Positions 12,098-23,939 of a DNA stretch of 64,000 bases are shown in pieces. Under the pieces are notes generated by a model that saw only the letters and a list, made by a program, of their open reading frames with translations, searched no databases and was not told the DNA's origin. This stretch comes from Diphasiastrum complanatum (Eukaryota > Streptophyta > Lycopodiopsida > Lycopodiales > Lycopodiaceae): positions 7,519,676 through 7,583,675 of the forward strand of contig CM055097.1 of assembly GCA_029204225.1 (NCBI GenBank), written 5' to 3'. Each line of letters opens with the position of its first letter. Position 1 is the first letter of the stretch. Both the position numbers and the translations under genes were made by a program.

Positions 12098-13497
12098 TGA
12101 CTTATCCACACATAGTGGCAATCAAAATTAAAGGATTCGATTAAGTATCTAGTTATCACAAGGCATGGAAAAATCACATTGGCAAGCAAGAGGTGCATTT
12201 CATAGAGCTACAAATCATGGTGGACATAACTCAAAAAATAAATATTTAGTACAACTATTCCAGTGGTTTTACAAACGAGCACAATTTAAATATCAAGCAA
12301 AGAACTCACCAAACATTATGATCTTTCAGAAAGCATTCAAATTCATAAAAAAAGAGAGATCCTTTTCATACAATGGAAAACATGTATATATATGTATAAA
12401 CTATTTTAATTTCAATCTTCATCATCTCCAAGCTTGAGATGCATGGTATTGTCATGGAGGAACAATCTCCTTTCATATGGATCTAAAAACTGTATATTTT
12501 TCTTTTTGCTCATGTCTATATATCCCGAATAAAGGACCATTGAAGATGATCTTTTTGTGGTATCTTTAGGGACATAACCGAGTATTTTAATAGCTAAGGT
12601 AAAAACAAGCAAGCATACACACAAACACGAAAGCGAAAAAAAACGAAGAAAAAAGAAGCTAGGTAAAAAAATCTTAAAAAGCGGAAATGGCGTCAATTTT
12701 GGAAGTAAATCTTGTTTATGCAATGGCTAGATCTACCCACGATGTGGTGTAGTATAGAGAGGATCATCCACTTTTTAAGAACTCACCAAAAGCTTCAAAC
12801 GAGAATATATAACAAGGATGGAAGCACTAAGACTTCTCTAACAAGTGTCCGGAACTGAAATGGAAACTAACTAAATCAAACAAAGAATAAATCCTTACTA
12901 AGGCTTACCCAACTAGTAAGGTTACTAAACTAGAACCTAAATTAACACCCAAAAGGGAGATAGAAATAATAGATTGTGGCTAACTAAATAATCAACAAAT
13001 AAACACATGCCACAATATACACCAATGAGAAGGAGGCAAGAGGAGGCCCGAGTACCTTCCCTCAAGCTACCCAAAGGAAACACAAATGAAGTAGAATGAT
13101 AATATCAAAATAGAGAAGCATAATAAGCTTAATCTCAAAAGTGTTGTGTACATGATAAATACCTCTCCTTTTATAGCAAGGAGGGTCTTCCATAAGTATC
13201 TACTAACTTATGGGATTAATTTAAAACTAGCCATTATAGAACTCCTAGCTTAGGACTTAGAACTTTAAAAGTTTCTAACTTTGAAACTTAAGATAACTTA
13301 AGACAAATATTTCTAAGCTTAAGTTTCTTAAGTCTAAGTTCTAATCCTAAGTTTAAGCTATTTTATTATTTTAAGCTTTTACCATGGACTTACAAAACAC
13401 ATGCCATAGTAGAAGTTTATTGGCAAATACTCATACATGGGCTTACAAAACACATGCCACAGAGTTTTATTTTATTTTTATATTTTCTTTGTGTTTG
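12098..13497. other. AT-rich spacer without a recognised gene
   Basis: Only short frames occur. 13250-13380 is a run of AAGTTTCTAAGTTTAAG-like words and looks like decayed simple repeat. 13380-13450 repeats CTTACAAAACACATGCCA twice. Possible intron sequence upstream of the exon at 13503. Confidence 0.4.
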
Positions 13498-13502
13498 CAC
13501 AG

Positions 13503-14665
13503 TTGCTAATAGCACAAGTGAAGTAGAAAATAAAGATAAAATGTTAGGGGACGATGTAGGAGTGGGGTTGGTTTGGTATTTTATAGAGTATTATCAGACA
13601 CCAATTTTTGTAGAATTAGAGTTATTGTCTATTCATTTTCTAAATAGTATTTATTATCCCCAATTTAAGGAATCTTATGTGGATGGATACGTGGCAAATG
13701 TGAGAATGAACGCACCCTTGATTATGGTGTCATACATATACAAGTATGTAAACTTTTTGTTTTTTTAGAATTTAGCAACTGCTATGTTACTTGAGTTTAT
13801 CCTGACCCACATGCCAATTTGTTATTGCAGTGGACATTGGAGTGTATATGCTTTGGGATTATATGTAAATAGCAACGGTATATGCAACCCAGTGTGCATA
13901 AAAATGAATTTAATTTCGCACACACACAGGGTTGCAAAAAAACTTATATGAACATTGATTGAATAATTTCATATGCCAGGTGCAACGACATACACGAAAC
14001 TAGAGTGGATAGATGCAAAGGTGATTTTCATTTTTTAAAAGAAAATTAAATCTGAGGTATCGGTTCGACACACATTTTTATTTTTTGTTTATAACTAAAG
14101 CTCACAGTGTGCGTTGAAATGATTTCTCATTGTTTTTCATTTTTTATTTTCTAATATCGATTCAACGTGCACTTGCAATCTTTGTCTCACGCGCTGAAAC
14201 GATATCTCATCATATTCTAGTACGTTAATACATTTTTCTGTCTCGTTTGTCTTCGTAGTCCTCCCAAAAACAAGATAATGTTAGTTGTAAATGGTATACA
14301 ATGTTCAATGCCAGATCATTCTCTATGTGGCTCACTCAACATGATTCTATTCCAAATATACGGAAGGTCATATATCTATTGTGGAAATTTTCATAAATTT
14401 ATTATTGTCAGTCATGAGATAATCCTTGTAATATTCCTAACATATGTTTCTAATACAAAGTTTTTTTATGAAAATTCTTTTCTCAGTTTTCCTGCACGCC
14501 AGTCACGTGACAAGGGACTGGCATTTTCGACATGAAACATTAAGGATATTGGTGAAAAATTCCTACCCTTTAGATATTCCAGATGCTAGTCCAGCAAAGC
14601 TTCTTCCATCTGGAGAAATGAATTTAGAGATCGTAGAGCCAAAGATAGATGATACAGAAAAATGA
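13503..14665 (+). CDS. Ulp1/C48-type protease-like gene, 3' exons, probably transposon-derived
   Basis: Five exons with consistent phases can be read: 13503-13743, 13831-13877, 13980-14004 (or to 14020), 14259-14366 and 14503-14665 ending in TGA. Acceptors read TTGCACAG, TATTGCAG, ATGCCAG, TTCGTAG and ACGCCAG; donors read GTATGT, GTATAT, GTGGAT (or GTGATT) and GTCATA. The translation contains NGHWSVYALGL, matching the catalytic His block of Ulp1-like cysteine proteases, and later VNGIQCSMPDHSLCGSLNM, matching the Gln...Cys-Gly block. The middle Asp is uncertain because of the donor choice. Such domains process SUMO-like proteins; many plant copies belong to MULE or CACTA transposons. Upstream exons were not found, so the N-terminus is open. 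The intact frame is stronger evidence than the short motif matches. Confidence 0.5.
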
Positions 14666-14844
14666 ATGGCCTCCCATCATGTGGATGAGCCAATATATAT
14701 TTCATGTACACAAAAATTTTATACAAATATATTGAGATTTTTTATATTCATTCATCTTCAATTTCGATTGTTGTTCCTACATGTTTGCATTTGAGATTTT
14801 TATTTCAGATGCTAAGTGAGTCAAAGCTCGTCCTCATGACCAAA

Positions 14845-15062
14845 CTTTTGTTTTTCATAGCCTTGGTCTGTCTTGTCTTTACCTTGGCATCTTTGGATTT
14901 GTTTGAAGATAATCTGAGTGAACCTTTGCCACAACCAATCCAAACATGCGGCATAGATTCACTCAGATTTGTTGCGGCAAAGCTTCACTCAGCTCATCTT
15001 CAAACATATCCAAATATGCCAAGACAAGGACAATACAGACCAAGGCAATGAAGACAAAAAAT
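14845..15062. repeat. Inverted duplication, about 98-bp arms
   Basis: The segment 14845-14942 recurs inverted at 14965-15062, at roughly 80-85% identity by eye. Each arm, read outward-in, could encode a short hydrophobic then acidic peptide (FIALVCLVFTLASLDLFED versus FIALVCIVLVLAYLDMFED). The arms are separated by about 22 bp, so a transcript would fold into a hairpin. Confidence 0.75.
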
Positions 15063-15660
15063 ACAGCCGATATTGGTTCAACGCGCGAGGATGACTTCAC
15101 TGGGAGGCACTTCAACAAGGGCGTGCGTCGATTCGATATCTGATTGCAGTGGTCACTGGAGTTCAAGTGCACGAAGATCTCCCCAATGGAGATAATGCAT
15201 TTCCGGTAGGAGACTTATCGAAAATTCATATCCAATTGCAATTATAGTGTATTTGTAACCATAAAAATGGACATCATAGAAAAGAAAGAGCCTCATAGAA
15301 AAAGTGGCTCATAGAAAAGACCATAGAAAAAGTGGTTCATATATTATCAAACATGATGTATACAAAAAATTATATGACAATACAAAATTACATTGTTCAA
15401 ATTCTATGGATCTTCAATTTCGATGGATGTTCCTATGTCTTTGCATTTTATATGCTCTTCCTGCCTTGCTCTTACATACACAACAGAAATTGTTCAAGTT
15501 CATTTATCTTGTAAAACTGATTCACTAAATAATAGAAAAACTAGAAATTTTCATATGGTATAACATACCTGTACACCATTCAATCGAAATTGATAGTACT
15601 TAGGTAAATCAAATTGCAACATATGATCAAATGTAATTGAGACACCAATTTTCCTCTACC
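15063..15660. other. No gene recognised
   Basis: Mixed-composition then AT-rich sequence. 15260-15340 holds short tandem words (CATAGAAAAGA, CATAGAAAAAGTGG). Frames of 60-74 codons on the plus strand have no family signature. Confidence 0.4.
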
Positions 15661-16055
15661 TCAACCATCGCATAATGTTGTCACTATTATTTGAAGTCGT
15701 TCTTGATGATTTATTTCAAAATTTTGATCAAGTGACTTCCACTCGTTTTTGTATTTTATCCATCTTTTATAATATAGCAACAAAGTGAGCATTTGTTTTT
15801 CGATGTGATATCTAAATGTCATTGATGAGCTACATACCCTGCACTCAACTTGCTGATTTTGTTTCGTATCCCAACCATCATCCAACAACTCAGCGAATAT
15901 TTCATCACTCAAGTTCTTACAAATAAACATTGTTTTTGTTCGCCGAACATTGCATTTGGAAAAAAAATCAACAAAAATAGAAAAAGGTAGATACCAACTT
16001 CATCTTTATTTTTTGAACCAGTGCTAGACTTCTTGGTCTCCGATTATGTATAGCC
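15661..16055 (-). pseudogene. Unassigned minus-strand ORF and possible start of an element ORF
   Basis: The frame 15930-15661 contains an acidic stretch and CRVCSSS..., then a His about 11 residues on, faintly like a BED-type zinc finger but not convincing. Just upstream, at about 16050 on the minus strand, a reading starts with HNRRPR, the same short motif that starts the coiled-coil ORF near 29995, and the two share the leader at 16056-16515. It may be a short decayed copy of that element family. Confidence 0.3.
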
Positions 16056-16515
16056 ATTAGTCCAAAATATATGTACGCAAGCTGAGAAAAGAGAGAATGA
16101 GAGGTAAATTTATTAATGACAATCCAAAATATGTCTATGGAAGCTAAGAACAGAAAGAATGAAGAGAATGAGTGGTATACTTAAGAATGACAAGAAGTTC
16201 CTAAATGAAAAGGATTAGTTGACTATAGTTTACGACTATTGACGTCAAATCAACCTCGAGTGTACAAAGACGGGCAACAAAAGAGTATTTGGACAATAAT
16301 TGTGGTCCAATCACAATCGTTTGTTCTGTTTAGCAAGATATTTGAAAATCACAAAAATTTGGTCGCGAAAGTTAAAAACAATTTACGTCCGTCAGCCACT
16401 ATTACAGTTTTTTTATAGATGGACACCATTGCTTGAGACATATAAGCGTTGAAAGCGTCCAAAGTGAAAAAAAACATCTTGAAAATGGGCCTATTTTGAG
16501 TTCTATTATTCCCTA
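16056..16515 (-). repeat. Leader-like dispersed repeat (copy of 29960-30350)
   Basis: Shared words in the same order with 29960-30350 include GACTATAGTTT, TGAAAATCAC, TTACGTCCGTC or TTTCGTCCGTC, and GGGCC.ATTTT near the far end. Both copies precede a minus-strand reading with HNRRPR. Identity is perhaps 65-70%. Confidence 0.55.
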
Positions 16516-16559
16516 ATGCCTACATCAGATGGAAACTTGGTAGAAAACTCAAGAAACCC

Positions 16560-17036
16560 ACATTGAAAAACTAACTACTGATTTCCAGAGAGCTATGAAA
16601 GATATTGCTGACGCAAGAAAAAATGTCTGGTGTCCTATCTATTCGCAGAATCACATTGCTAATGAGTGCCCGCAACTGAAAACTCATTTCCCATTAGCAC
16701 CCAGAACTATGTATCAGCCTTACCGCCCCTTCAATCCACCCATGCCAATGGCCAGGAGTTTATCAACCACGACCAATTGCGCCAAATAAGTTCCAACCAC
16801 ACCGACAACTTGTTGTTGATCAACCCGTTCCACAACCAGCTGTGCATGTTCTTGATCTAAATTCCATAGATCCAGCAACTTATTTTGTGGACTACTCCAC
16901 CAAGATACTCCTCTGAGCCGGTGGTATATTATCTGTATGATCCTAATTCTCAAGTGACTGACCCAAATGCCCCGACCTACGATCCAAACAACCCTTCTTC
17001 CTTCTCTGATTTTTACTCTCTCAAATGCAACCTGTA
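16560..17036 (+). pseudogene. Gag C-terminal fragment with altered zinc knuckle
   Basis: Plus-strand reading gives WCPIYSQNHIANECP, aligning with WCPHCRGAHIGNECP at 110-70 of the minus strand, but with Tyr replacing the second Cys. It is followed by a Pro/Tyr-rich tail (TMYQPYRPFNPPMP), then in another frame VVYYLYDPNSQVTDPNAP and a stop at about 17037. It is a dead gypsy gag piece of the same family as the one at the left edge. No pol domain follows. Confidence 0.6.
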
Positions 17037-17691
17037 GAAAATGAACTATTTTCTAACAATCTGCATATTTGAACTAATTGTCGCCACAGTCTGTATTTTT
17101 ACTCGGGTTTTTCCACATGCGAAAAACCCGACACTTGACATTGTCCTTATTTTTCCTACCTTCTTGAGCAACTAAGTGTTTAGCGACACTTATTAAGTTG
17201 TTTTTGGGCCATTTAGGCAATTCTAGAAAAGTGACACTTGGGAAAAATGTGGCATTGCATTTTTCCATGCAGTTTTTGACAGGCGACAATTAGGGTAAAA
17301 TGCGATACTGCATTTTTACATGCAATTTCTGACAGGCAACAAAAAGATAAAAAAAAATGACACTATAGTTTTACACGGGATACTACATATGCAACACTGC
17401 AGGTTTACATGGTATTCCATGTACAGATTGTCTACGTCTTCATGCTCCAATAACAACTGTCTAATTAGGTAGTTAATCAGTTGTTAAGTAATCTTGTAAA
17501 TGTAAAGTTAGAATAATGCAAGATCATCTAGCTGCCATAAATGTAAATGAGCAATTGAAGATGTGAATAGAGTGAGCAACAATCAGATCAGATAGATCAG
17601 AAGATATTGTAAGTGTTATCATAAGTTATCTGTTAGAGATCAAATGACCAGAACGGGTCTTACAGTAGCTAACTCCTTAGAGTTAGTGATC

Positions 17692-18065
<374 letters not shown>

Positions 18066-18500
18066 TAGCAATTGTTTTGATTTTGTAAGTAGGATCACGT
18101 GCTTATCAGCGTGATTATATTGTGATCTGATCGTTGTGTTTACAACTTATTATACGAATTCGCTATTGTTCTATATTCTTTCTGCATTCTTGCTGAATAA
18201 TAACTCTCACTCCTCTTACACAAACACTATATCAGAGAATTGTATGGCTATCTTTGACGCCTAAATTGATTCTACATTCTCTTCATACCAAGTTATCAAT
18301 ATTAGAGAATTGTATGGCTATCTCAGATGCCTAATCATTGTTTCACAATCTCTCTTCACGGCAGTCTATGACTCCTACACTGATAATCTGATTCATCGCA
18401 AAAGAACAGCTCATAAAATCCATTTTCTAAGTAATCCACGATCCTGCTTTCAAAAATTCTTTGTTTTTTCAGTTGACATCAATCCAAACGTCAACCGAAG

Positions 18501-18560
18501 TGGTATCAGAGTTGATAAATTTACAATCCATCCAATCCCACAGATTGGTATCAGAGCCCA
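18501..18560 (+). other. Two tRNA-iMet primer-binding sites in tandem
   Basis: GTGGTATCAGAG near 18501 and TTGGTATCAGAGCCC near 18545 both match the TGGTATCAGAGC primer site used by plant copia elements. Spacing is about 44 bp. One is expected per element. Confidence 0.65.
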
Positions 18561-18732
18561 CAGAGCCTACCTAAGATTGATTTGCATCTATCAAGTGTGA
18601 AGTGATTTTGGCTTGAAATCTAGTTTTGGAGGGTGTAGTTGCACCTCGATTTTTATCATAGTGATTTTTTTATCAAGAGGGGGCTAAATCATCTTGATTG
18701 GATCTAGACTGGTACAGTACAGAATTTAGTGC

Positions 18733-19647
18733 TCAAAAACGTGTGTCCACTTTGAGTTTGTGGTGCATCTCTAAGGTTGATCCAAATTTGGAGTATGATA
18801 GCTTGCTAAAAGTCACATCCTTGTTAGTGAAAACTTTACAAGTTTCTATATTGTACAGTTGATACATTCCATTAGAAGAACAATAACCAACAAAAACAAT
18901 TTTGAATGAATGCTCATCAAGTTTCTTTCTTTTCTCCTTCGGGATATGAGCATAGGCAGTGCAACCGAATACTCTCAAATGCTTAAATGAAGGTTTGAAT
19001 CCTGTCCAAACTTCATGAGAAGTTTTGTTGTCAGGGAGGCCCTTAGTAATACATCAATTCTGCACATAGGCCGATGTCGATATAGCATGTTGCCAGAATG
19101 ATTTGGACAACAAAGCATGAGTGATCATGCATTTGGCAGACTCGAGTAAGGTCCCGGTCTTCCTTTCGGCCAGTCCATTCGACTGTGGAGAATAGGAAGC
19201 AGCAAACTGATGTTTGATACATGTAGCTGAATAATAGTCTTTGAATCTGTTTGAGATGTATTCACCACCATAGTCGCTCCGAAGAGCTTTGATTCTTTTG
19301 TCTGTCTGCAACTCTACCTGCTCTTTGTATCGTTTAAAGAATTGAAAAGCTTCAGATTTGTCCTTCATAAAATATACAACAATCCTTCTTGAATAATCAT
19401 CAATAAATGTAATAAAGAATTTTGCACCAAGTAATTAATATGGTGTCTGCATCAGGCCACATATATCAGTATGCACAATATCTAGCAAATCTTTAGACAT
19501 ATGTTCTTGATTCGACTTAAATGGCCTTCTTGTCTACTTTCCTATGATACAACTTTGGCAGGCAGGAGGGTCGACAATTTGATAGTCTAGATCAAGAGCT
19601 GAAGAATGCTTGTACATATAATCAATTGACATATTATTAAGGTGGCT
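18733..19647 (-). pseudogene. Ty1/copia GAG-pre-integrase and integrase remnant
   Basis: Minus strand: HLNNMSIDYMYKHSS and CQSCIIGK near 19640-19540 (zinc-binding N-terminal part), then a TAG at 19536-19534, then DLLDIVHTDICG with the first catalytic Asp, FITFIDDYSRR, KALRSDYGGEYIS with the second Asp, and SPQSNGLAERK with the catalytic Glu. A stop near 19053 is followed in frame by the C-terminal LRVFGCTAYAHIPKEKRKKLD block. At least three stops make it inactive. Reverse transcriptase should follow, but the homology ends near 18733. The left end of its homology coincides with the LTR start at 19649. It is related to the plus-strand copy at 62010-62544. Confidence 0.88.
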
Positions 19648-19648
19648 T

Positions 19649-20288
19649 TGCATGTCACCCCATCCATGACTTGATGGCTTTGCATGTCACACCATCCATG
19701 ACTTGATGGCTTTGCATGTCACATCATGCATAACTTTTTGGTCATGCATGTCTGATTTAGGAGTTGCTTGTCTGATTTGGAAACTTGCATGTATGAAATT
19801 GAAGTTTGCATGTTGAAATTGAAGCTTGCATGTCAAACTGGATTCATGCATGCCATACCTACTGATTTCAAATGCCTATGCATGTTCTTTTCTTGATCAA
19901 TAAGTCCTTGCATGTCATAAGAAACCACTTTTCTTGGTATAAGATTCTTTAAGATCCAGAATCTGTAAACTTTTGGTTGATGTAAAAGATCTAAGAATCC
20001 ATCTTCCCAAAACCAATGTATATGTAATTGGCCTTGGGCCAATTGATCTTGCATAATTTGAAAAGAAAAATCCTTCGGGGAGGGGGGGGGGGGGGGTCGG
20101 TCCCCATCTTGACCCCTCAGCAAGTCTCTGGAATGAATGATTTTGTGATTGAATGTTAAAGCTCTTCCCTAAGTTTTTGAGTTCTTTTTCAAGTTCTATT
20201 TAACAGTGTTATGTTGACTTGTTCTTTTTAAGTCACAACTTCTAAAGTCAGGACTTTAGAAATAGTAGACCTTCACTTCAAGTTCACA
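19649..20288 (+). repeat. 5' LTR, TGCATG-rich
   Basis: 640 bp. The first 90 bp hold three near-identical 31-bp units (TTTGCATGTCAC...CATCCATGACTTGATGGC); the right LTR has only one. The core TGCATG occurs about ten times within 260 bp. A run of 15 G lies at 20082-20096 where the other LTR has seven. It ends AAGTTCACA. Confidence 0.75.
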
Positions 20289-20292
20289 GTTT

Positions 20293-20306
20293 TGGTATCA
20301 GAGCCA
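20293..20306 (+). other. tRNA-iMet primer-binding site
   Basis: TTGGTATCAGAGCC lies four bases after the LTR end, at the standard distance. Confidence 0.75.
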
Positions 20307-20662
20307 AGGTCTATTATTTTTTTTCTTCCTTTGCAAAGTTGATGTGAGGGCCTTGTGTATTCATTCTTGAATCAAATGCCAATACACAGGACTTTGTATG
20401 TTTACTTTCAAATAGATTTTCCTTCCGCTCAAATTTCCTTTTTCTTACAAGATCTCTTTAATATTAGAGCTAATAGACTCCATTTGGGGGATCCTCGAGA
20501 ATTGGATCTCCAACTTGCTTTCCATTTTAGAGACAATACTTTGTTAATGCGAGCTTCTATCTCCTTTTTGGAGAATGGCATTTCTTTGAATCTCCAGTCT
20601 ATTCGTACTTTTTGCCTTGAGTTTGTGTATCACAGGTAAATTTCAAAAAATTCCAATCAAAG

Positions 20663-21178
20663 ATGGAAAGCTCCTCACGAGGCTCTTCAAGCTCCTTTTC
20701 ATCTATGTCGTCATCTCCTCATGTTTCCTCCAAGTCAACTTCCTCTACTTGATCTAGGACAAAGAGGTTTGCTAAGATTGATAATAAACTTTTTAAGTTT
20801 TCTAAGTTTGATGAAGATAGTAGCAATGAAGAGAGTTTGCTTGCCTGGATTCGAAATCTTGATACTTTCTTTGAGAAAAGTAGATACTCAAATCATTCAA
20901 GATTCAATTTGCAACGTTACATCTAGATAAGTATGGTGGGTAGCTATGAAATCTAATCACGAAGCTGCTTCCGCTTGGCATAGCTTTAAAAAGCAAATTA
21001 AAGCCCACTTTTTGCCACAAGAATATAAGAAAGATACTTTAGCTGCATGGGACATCTTTAGGCAAAAACAAAATGAGAAGGTAGTTGAGCATGTAAAAAG
21101 ATTTTGGGAGTTGCTTTTTGCCATTACACCAACAGAAAGCAATTTCTTTTTGAGTCCCATTCCTCTCCATTGGCTTGA
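20663..21178 (+). pseudogene. Ty3/gypsy-type gag remnant
   Basis: An ATG at 20663 opens a Ser-rich N-terminus (MESSSRGSSSSSFSSM). After a stop near 20751 comes KLFKFSKFDEDSS and LLAWIRNLDTFFEKS, the start of a retrotransposon gag domain. A frame change near 20900 leads to SAWHSFKKQIKAHFLPQEY and KVVEHVKRFW, the second half of the domain. The end at about 21178 is where antiparallel copia sequence begins. Inactive. Confidence 0.7.
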
Positions 21179-22172
21179 GTGACCTTAACCCCATCATGGA
21201 TTGGTGAGAATTTTTCAAACCAATCACGTTTCCCGGCCATATGCCTTGTGGCGCCTGAATCTATGAACCATCTGGCACCATCATCAACTTGGGATGCCAA
21301 TGTCGATGAGAAGACACTTGTCTCGTCATCTTCTCCATCATCTTCGGCAATGTTTCCTTGTTGAGTCACTTTTCTCACCTTTATGTTCGCTTTTTTCTTA
21401 TAACACTCGCATGCCCAATGACCCGGTTTGTGGCAATAGTAACATTTGCCTTTCTTCTTCTTTTTCCCTTTTGATGACGACTCTCCCTCGTCATCATCAT
21501 CCTTGGATTTCTTAGGAATCCTTTTCCATCCTTTCTGCTTGCCTTTAGCAAGCAAAGCTTGATCCTCCTGTGGGGTTTGCCTTGACTTCACCACTTTGCG
21601 ATGCTGCTCTTCTTGCAACATGATTCCGTGGAAGTCTTCAAAAGTAGGCAACCTCTCCCTCGAAGCAATGCCGCTCACAAACATCTATAGCCCTTCCGAG
21701 ACACCGCTCATTGTGGTATGTACCAATTCATTATTCCTGATTGGTTCTCCAATCGCCACAAGTTGATCTCTCAGCTCCTTTATCCTGGTGAAGAATGATC
21801 CCACTGATTCACTTTCTTCCATCCTTACTGCGTTCAATCTTGACTTCAAGAACATGGCCCGAGCTGGATTGCAAGTTTAAAATTGCATTCTAAGAGCTTC
21901 CCAAGCCCCCTAGCCATCGTGGCATCACTTATATGAGTGATCACATGGTCTTTCACTGAAAGATTGATCAAGGACAATGCTCTCTGCACCTTTTTATCAA
22001 AGGCCCTTATGTCACATGGAGTGGTATTTGGCCGGACTTCATACCTACCACGATCTCCCACAACTCTTTCTCCATCAAAATGCTCTTCATTTTGAATTTC
22101 CAGATGTTGTAGTTAGAAGCCCCATCCAGTTTGCTTGCATTGCCCAAAATTGCCTCATTGATGTTTGCCATC
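21124..22172 (-). pseudogene. Ty1/copia gag-protease remnant nested in the LTR element
   Basis: Minus strand: an ATG near 22172 starts MANINEAILGNASKLDG and YNIWKFKMKSIL, the usual copia gag start. The UBN2 core follows (AFDKKVQRALSLINLSV), then a frame change near 21880. The last part, 21684-21124, is open and contains a Lys-rich linker, a canonical CX2CX4HX4C knuckle (CYYCHKPGHWACEC) and the protease motif WFIDSGATRHMAG. Integrase and reverse transcriptase are absent. It lies in the opposite orientation to the surrounding element. Confidence 0.85.
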
Positions 22173-22398
22173 TCCAAACTGCTTGAAACTTCACCTGTAG
22201 GCTATAAAGTGTATACTGGATCCAATCGTGATGTCAGAAATCAATAATAATGACCTGCAATTTTTGGCTTACCAGACCACCCGCCGCTCTTTTACCAAAT
22301 TGAAAGCCAAACTGGCGTTACTTTCCGAAATGCTTCTCGTCACCAACTCCCAGCTACCTGCCCAGTGGAATGGTGAATCACTTCTGGCGCGCTAGCTC

Positions 22399-22959
22399 TG
22401 CATGTCACATCATCCATAACTTTTTGGTCATGCATGTCTGATTTAGGAGTTGCATGTCTGATTTGGGAACTTGCATGTATGAAATTGAAGTTTGCATGTT
22501 GAAATTGAAGCTCGCATGTCAAATTGGATTCATGCCTGCCATACCTACTGATGTCAAATGCCTATGCATGTTCTTTTCTTGATCAATAAGTCCTTGCATG
22601 TCATAAGGAACCACTTTTTTTGGTATAAGGTTCTTTAAGATCCAGAATTTGTAAACTTTTGGTTGACGTAAAAGATCTAAGAATCCATCTTCCCAAAACC
22701 ACTGTATATGTAGTTGGCCTTGGGCCAATTGATCTTGCATAATTTGAAAAGAAAAATCCTTCGTGGGGGGGTCCCCATCTTGACCCCTCAGTAAGTCTCT
22801 TGAATGAATGATTTTTTGATTGAATGTTAAAGCTCTTCCCTAAGTTTTTGAATTATTTTTCAAGTTCTATTTAACAATGTTATGTTGACTTGTTCTTTTT
22901 AAGTCACAACTTCTAAAGTCAGGACTTTAGAAATAGTAGACCTTCACTTCAAGTTCACA
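22399..22959 (+). repeat. 3' LTR of the 19.6-23.0 kb element
   Basis: 561 bp, homologous to 19649-20288 along its length. It lacks two of the three 31-bp starting units and has a shorter G run (GGGGGGG near 22766). Divergence is visible but low. Confidence 0.75.
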
Positions 22960-23215
22960 GATCAGCTACCAATAGCCAGATTGTACTATCATGTGGCGAT
23001 GTTGGGTGGATCTTGGGAACATAAATTTATTTCATGGACGACATCTAATCCAAGGCTAATAAGTACTTTTTTCCACATGCACATGATTTCAATGAGTCGT
23101 GCCTGCTGGAGTTCATGGAGAAAGTCCAGTATCACCTAGTAAAAGTTCGGCGTGAGCCCTAAATAAAATTATCACAAGGTGTCATAGGACTACCACCAGT
23201 TTTGGTGGGGGATAC
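22960..23215 (+). other. Spacer ending in a polypurine tract
   Basis: No domain is recognised. The last 16 bases (TTTTGGTGGGGGATAC, to 23215) look like a copia polypurine tract directly before an LTR start. Confidence 0.45.
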
Positions 23216-23870
<655 letters not shown>

Positions 23871-23939
23871 GATAGGAAATACCCGCTACAGATCACTACG
23901 ACCATTATGTTTCTACGTGGGAAAGCGTATTCATGTTGG

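Larger units (their letters stand above)
19649..22959 (+). mobile_element. LTR retrotransposon with gypsy-type gag, carrying a nested copia fragment
   Basis: Direct LTRs 19649-20288 and 22399-22959 flank the element. The left LTR is followed four bases later by TTGGTATCAGAGCC, a tRNA-iMet primer site, fixing plus orientation. The interior has a gag piece (20663-21178) and then a minus-strand copia gag-protease piece (about 21180-22172), so pol of the original element is gone. No matching 5-bp flanks were found (GGCTT versus GATCA). The left end falls exactly at the edge of a copia integrase fragment. Confidence 0.7.

Noticed and set aside
19833-20123. Antisense ORF conserved in both LTRs (20123-19833 and 22740-22519)
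   Set aside because: Most nucleotide differences between the two copies change the amino acid, so there is no sign of coding constraint; shared only because LTRs are copies.
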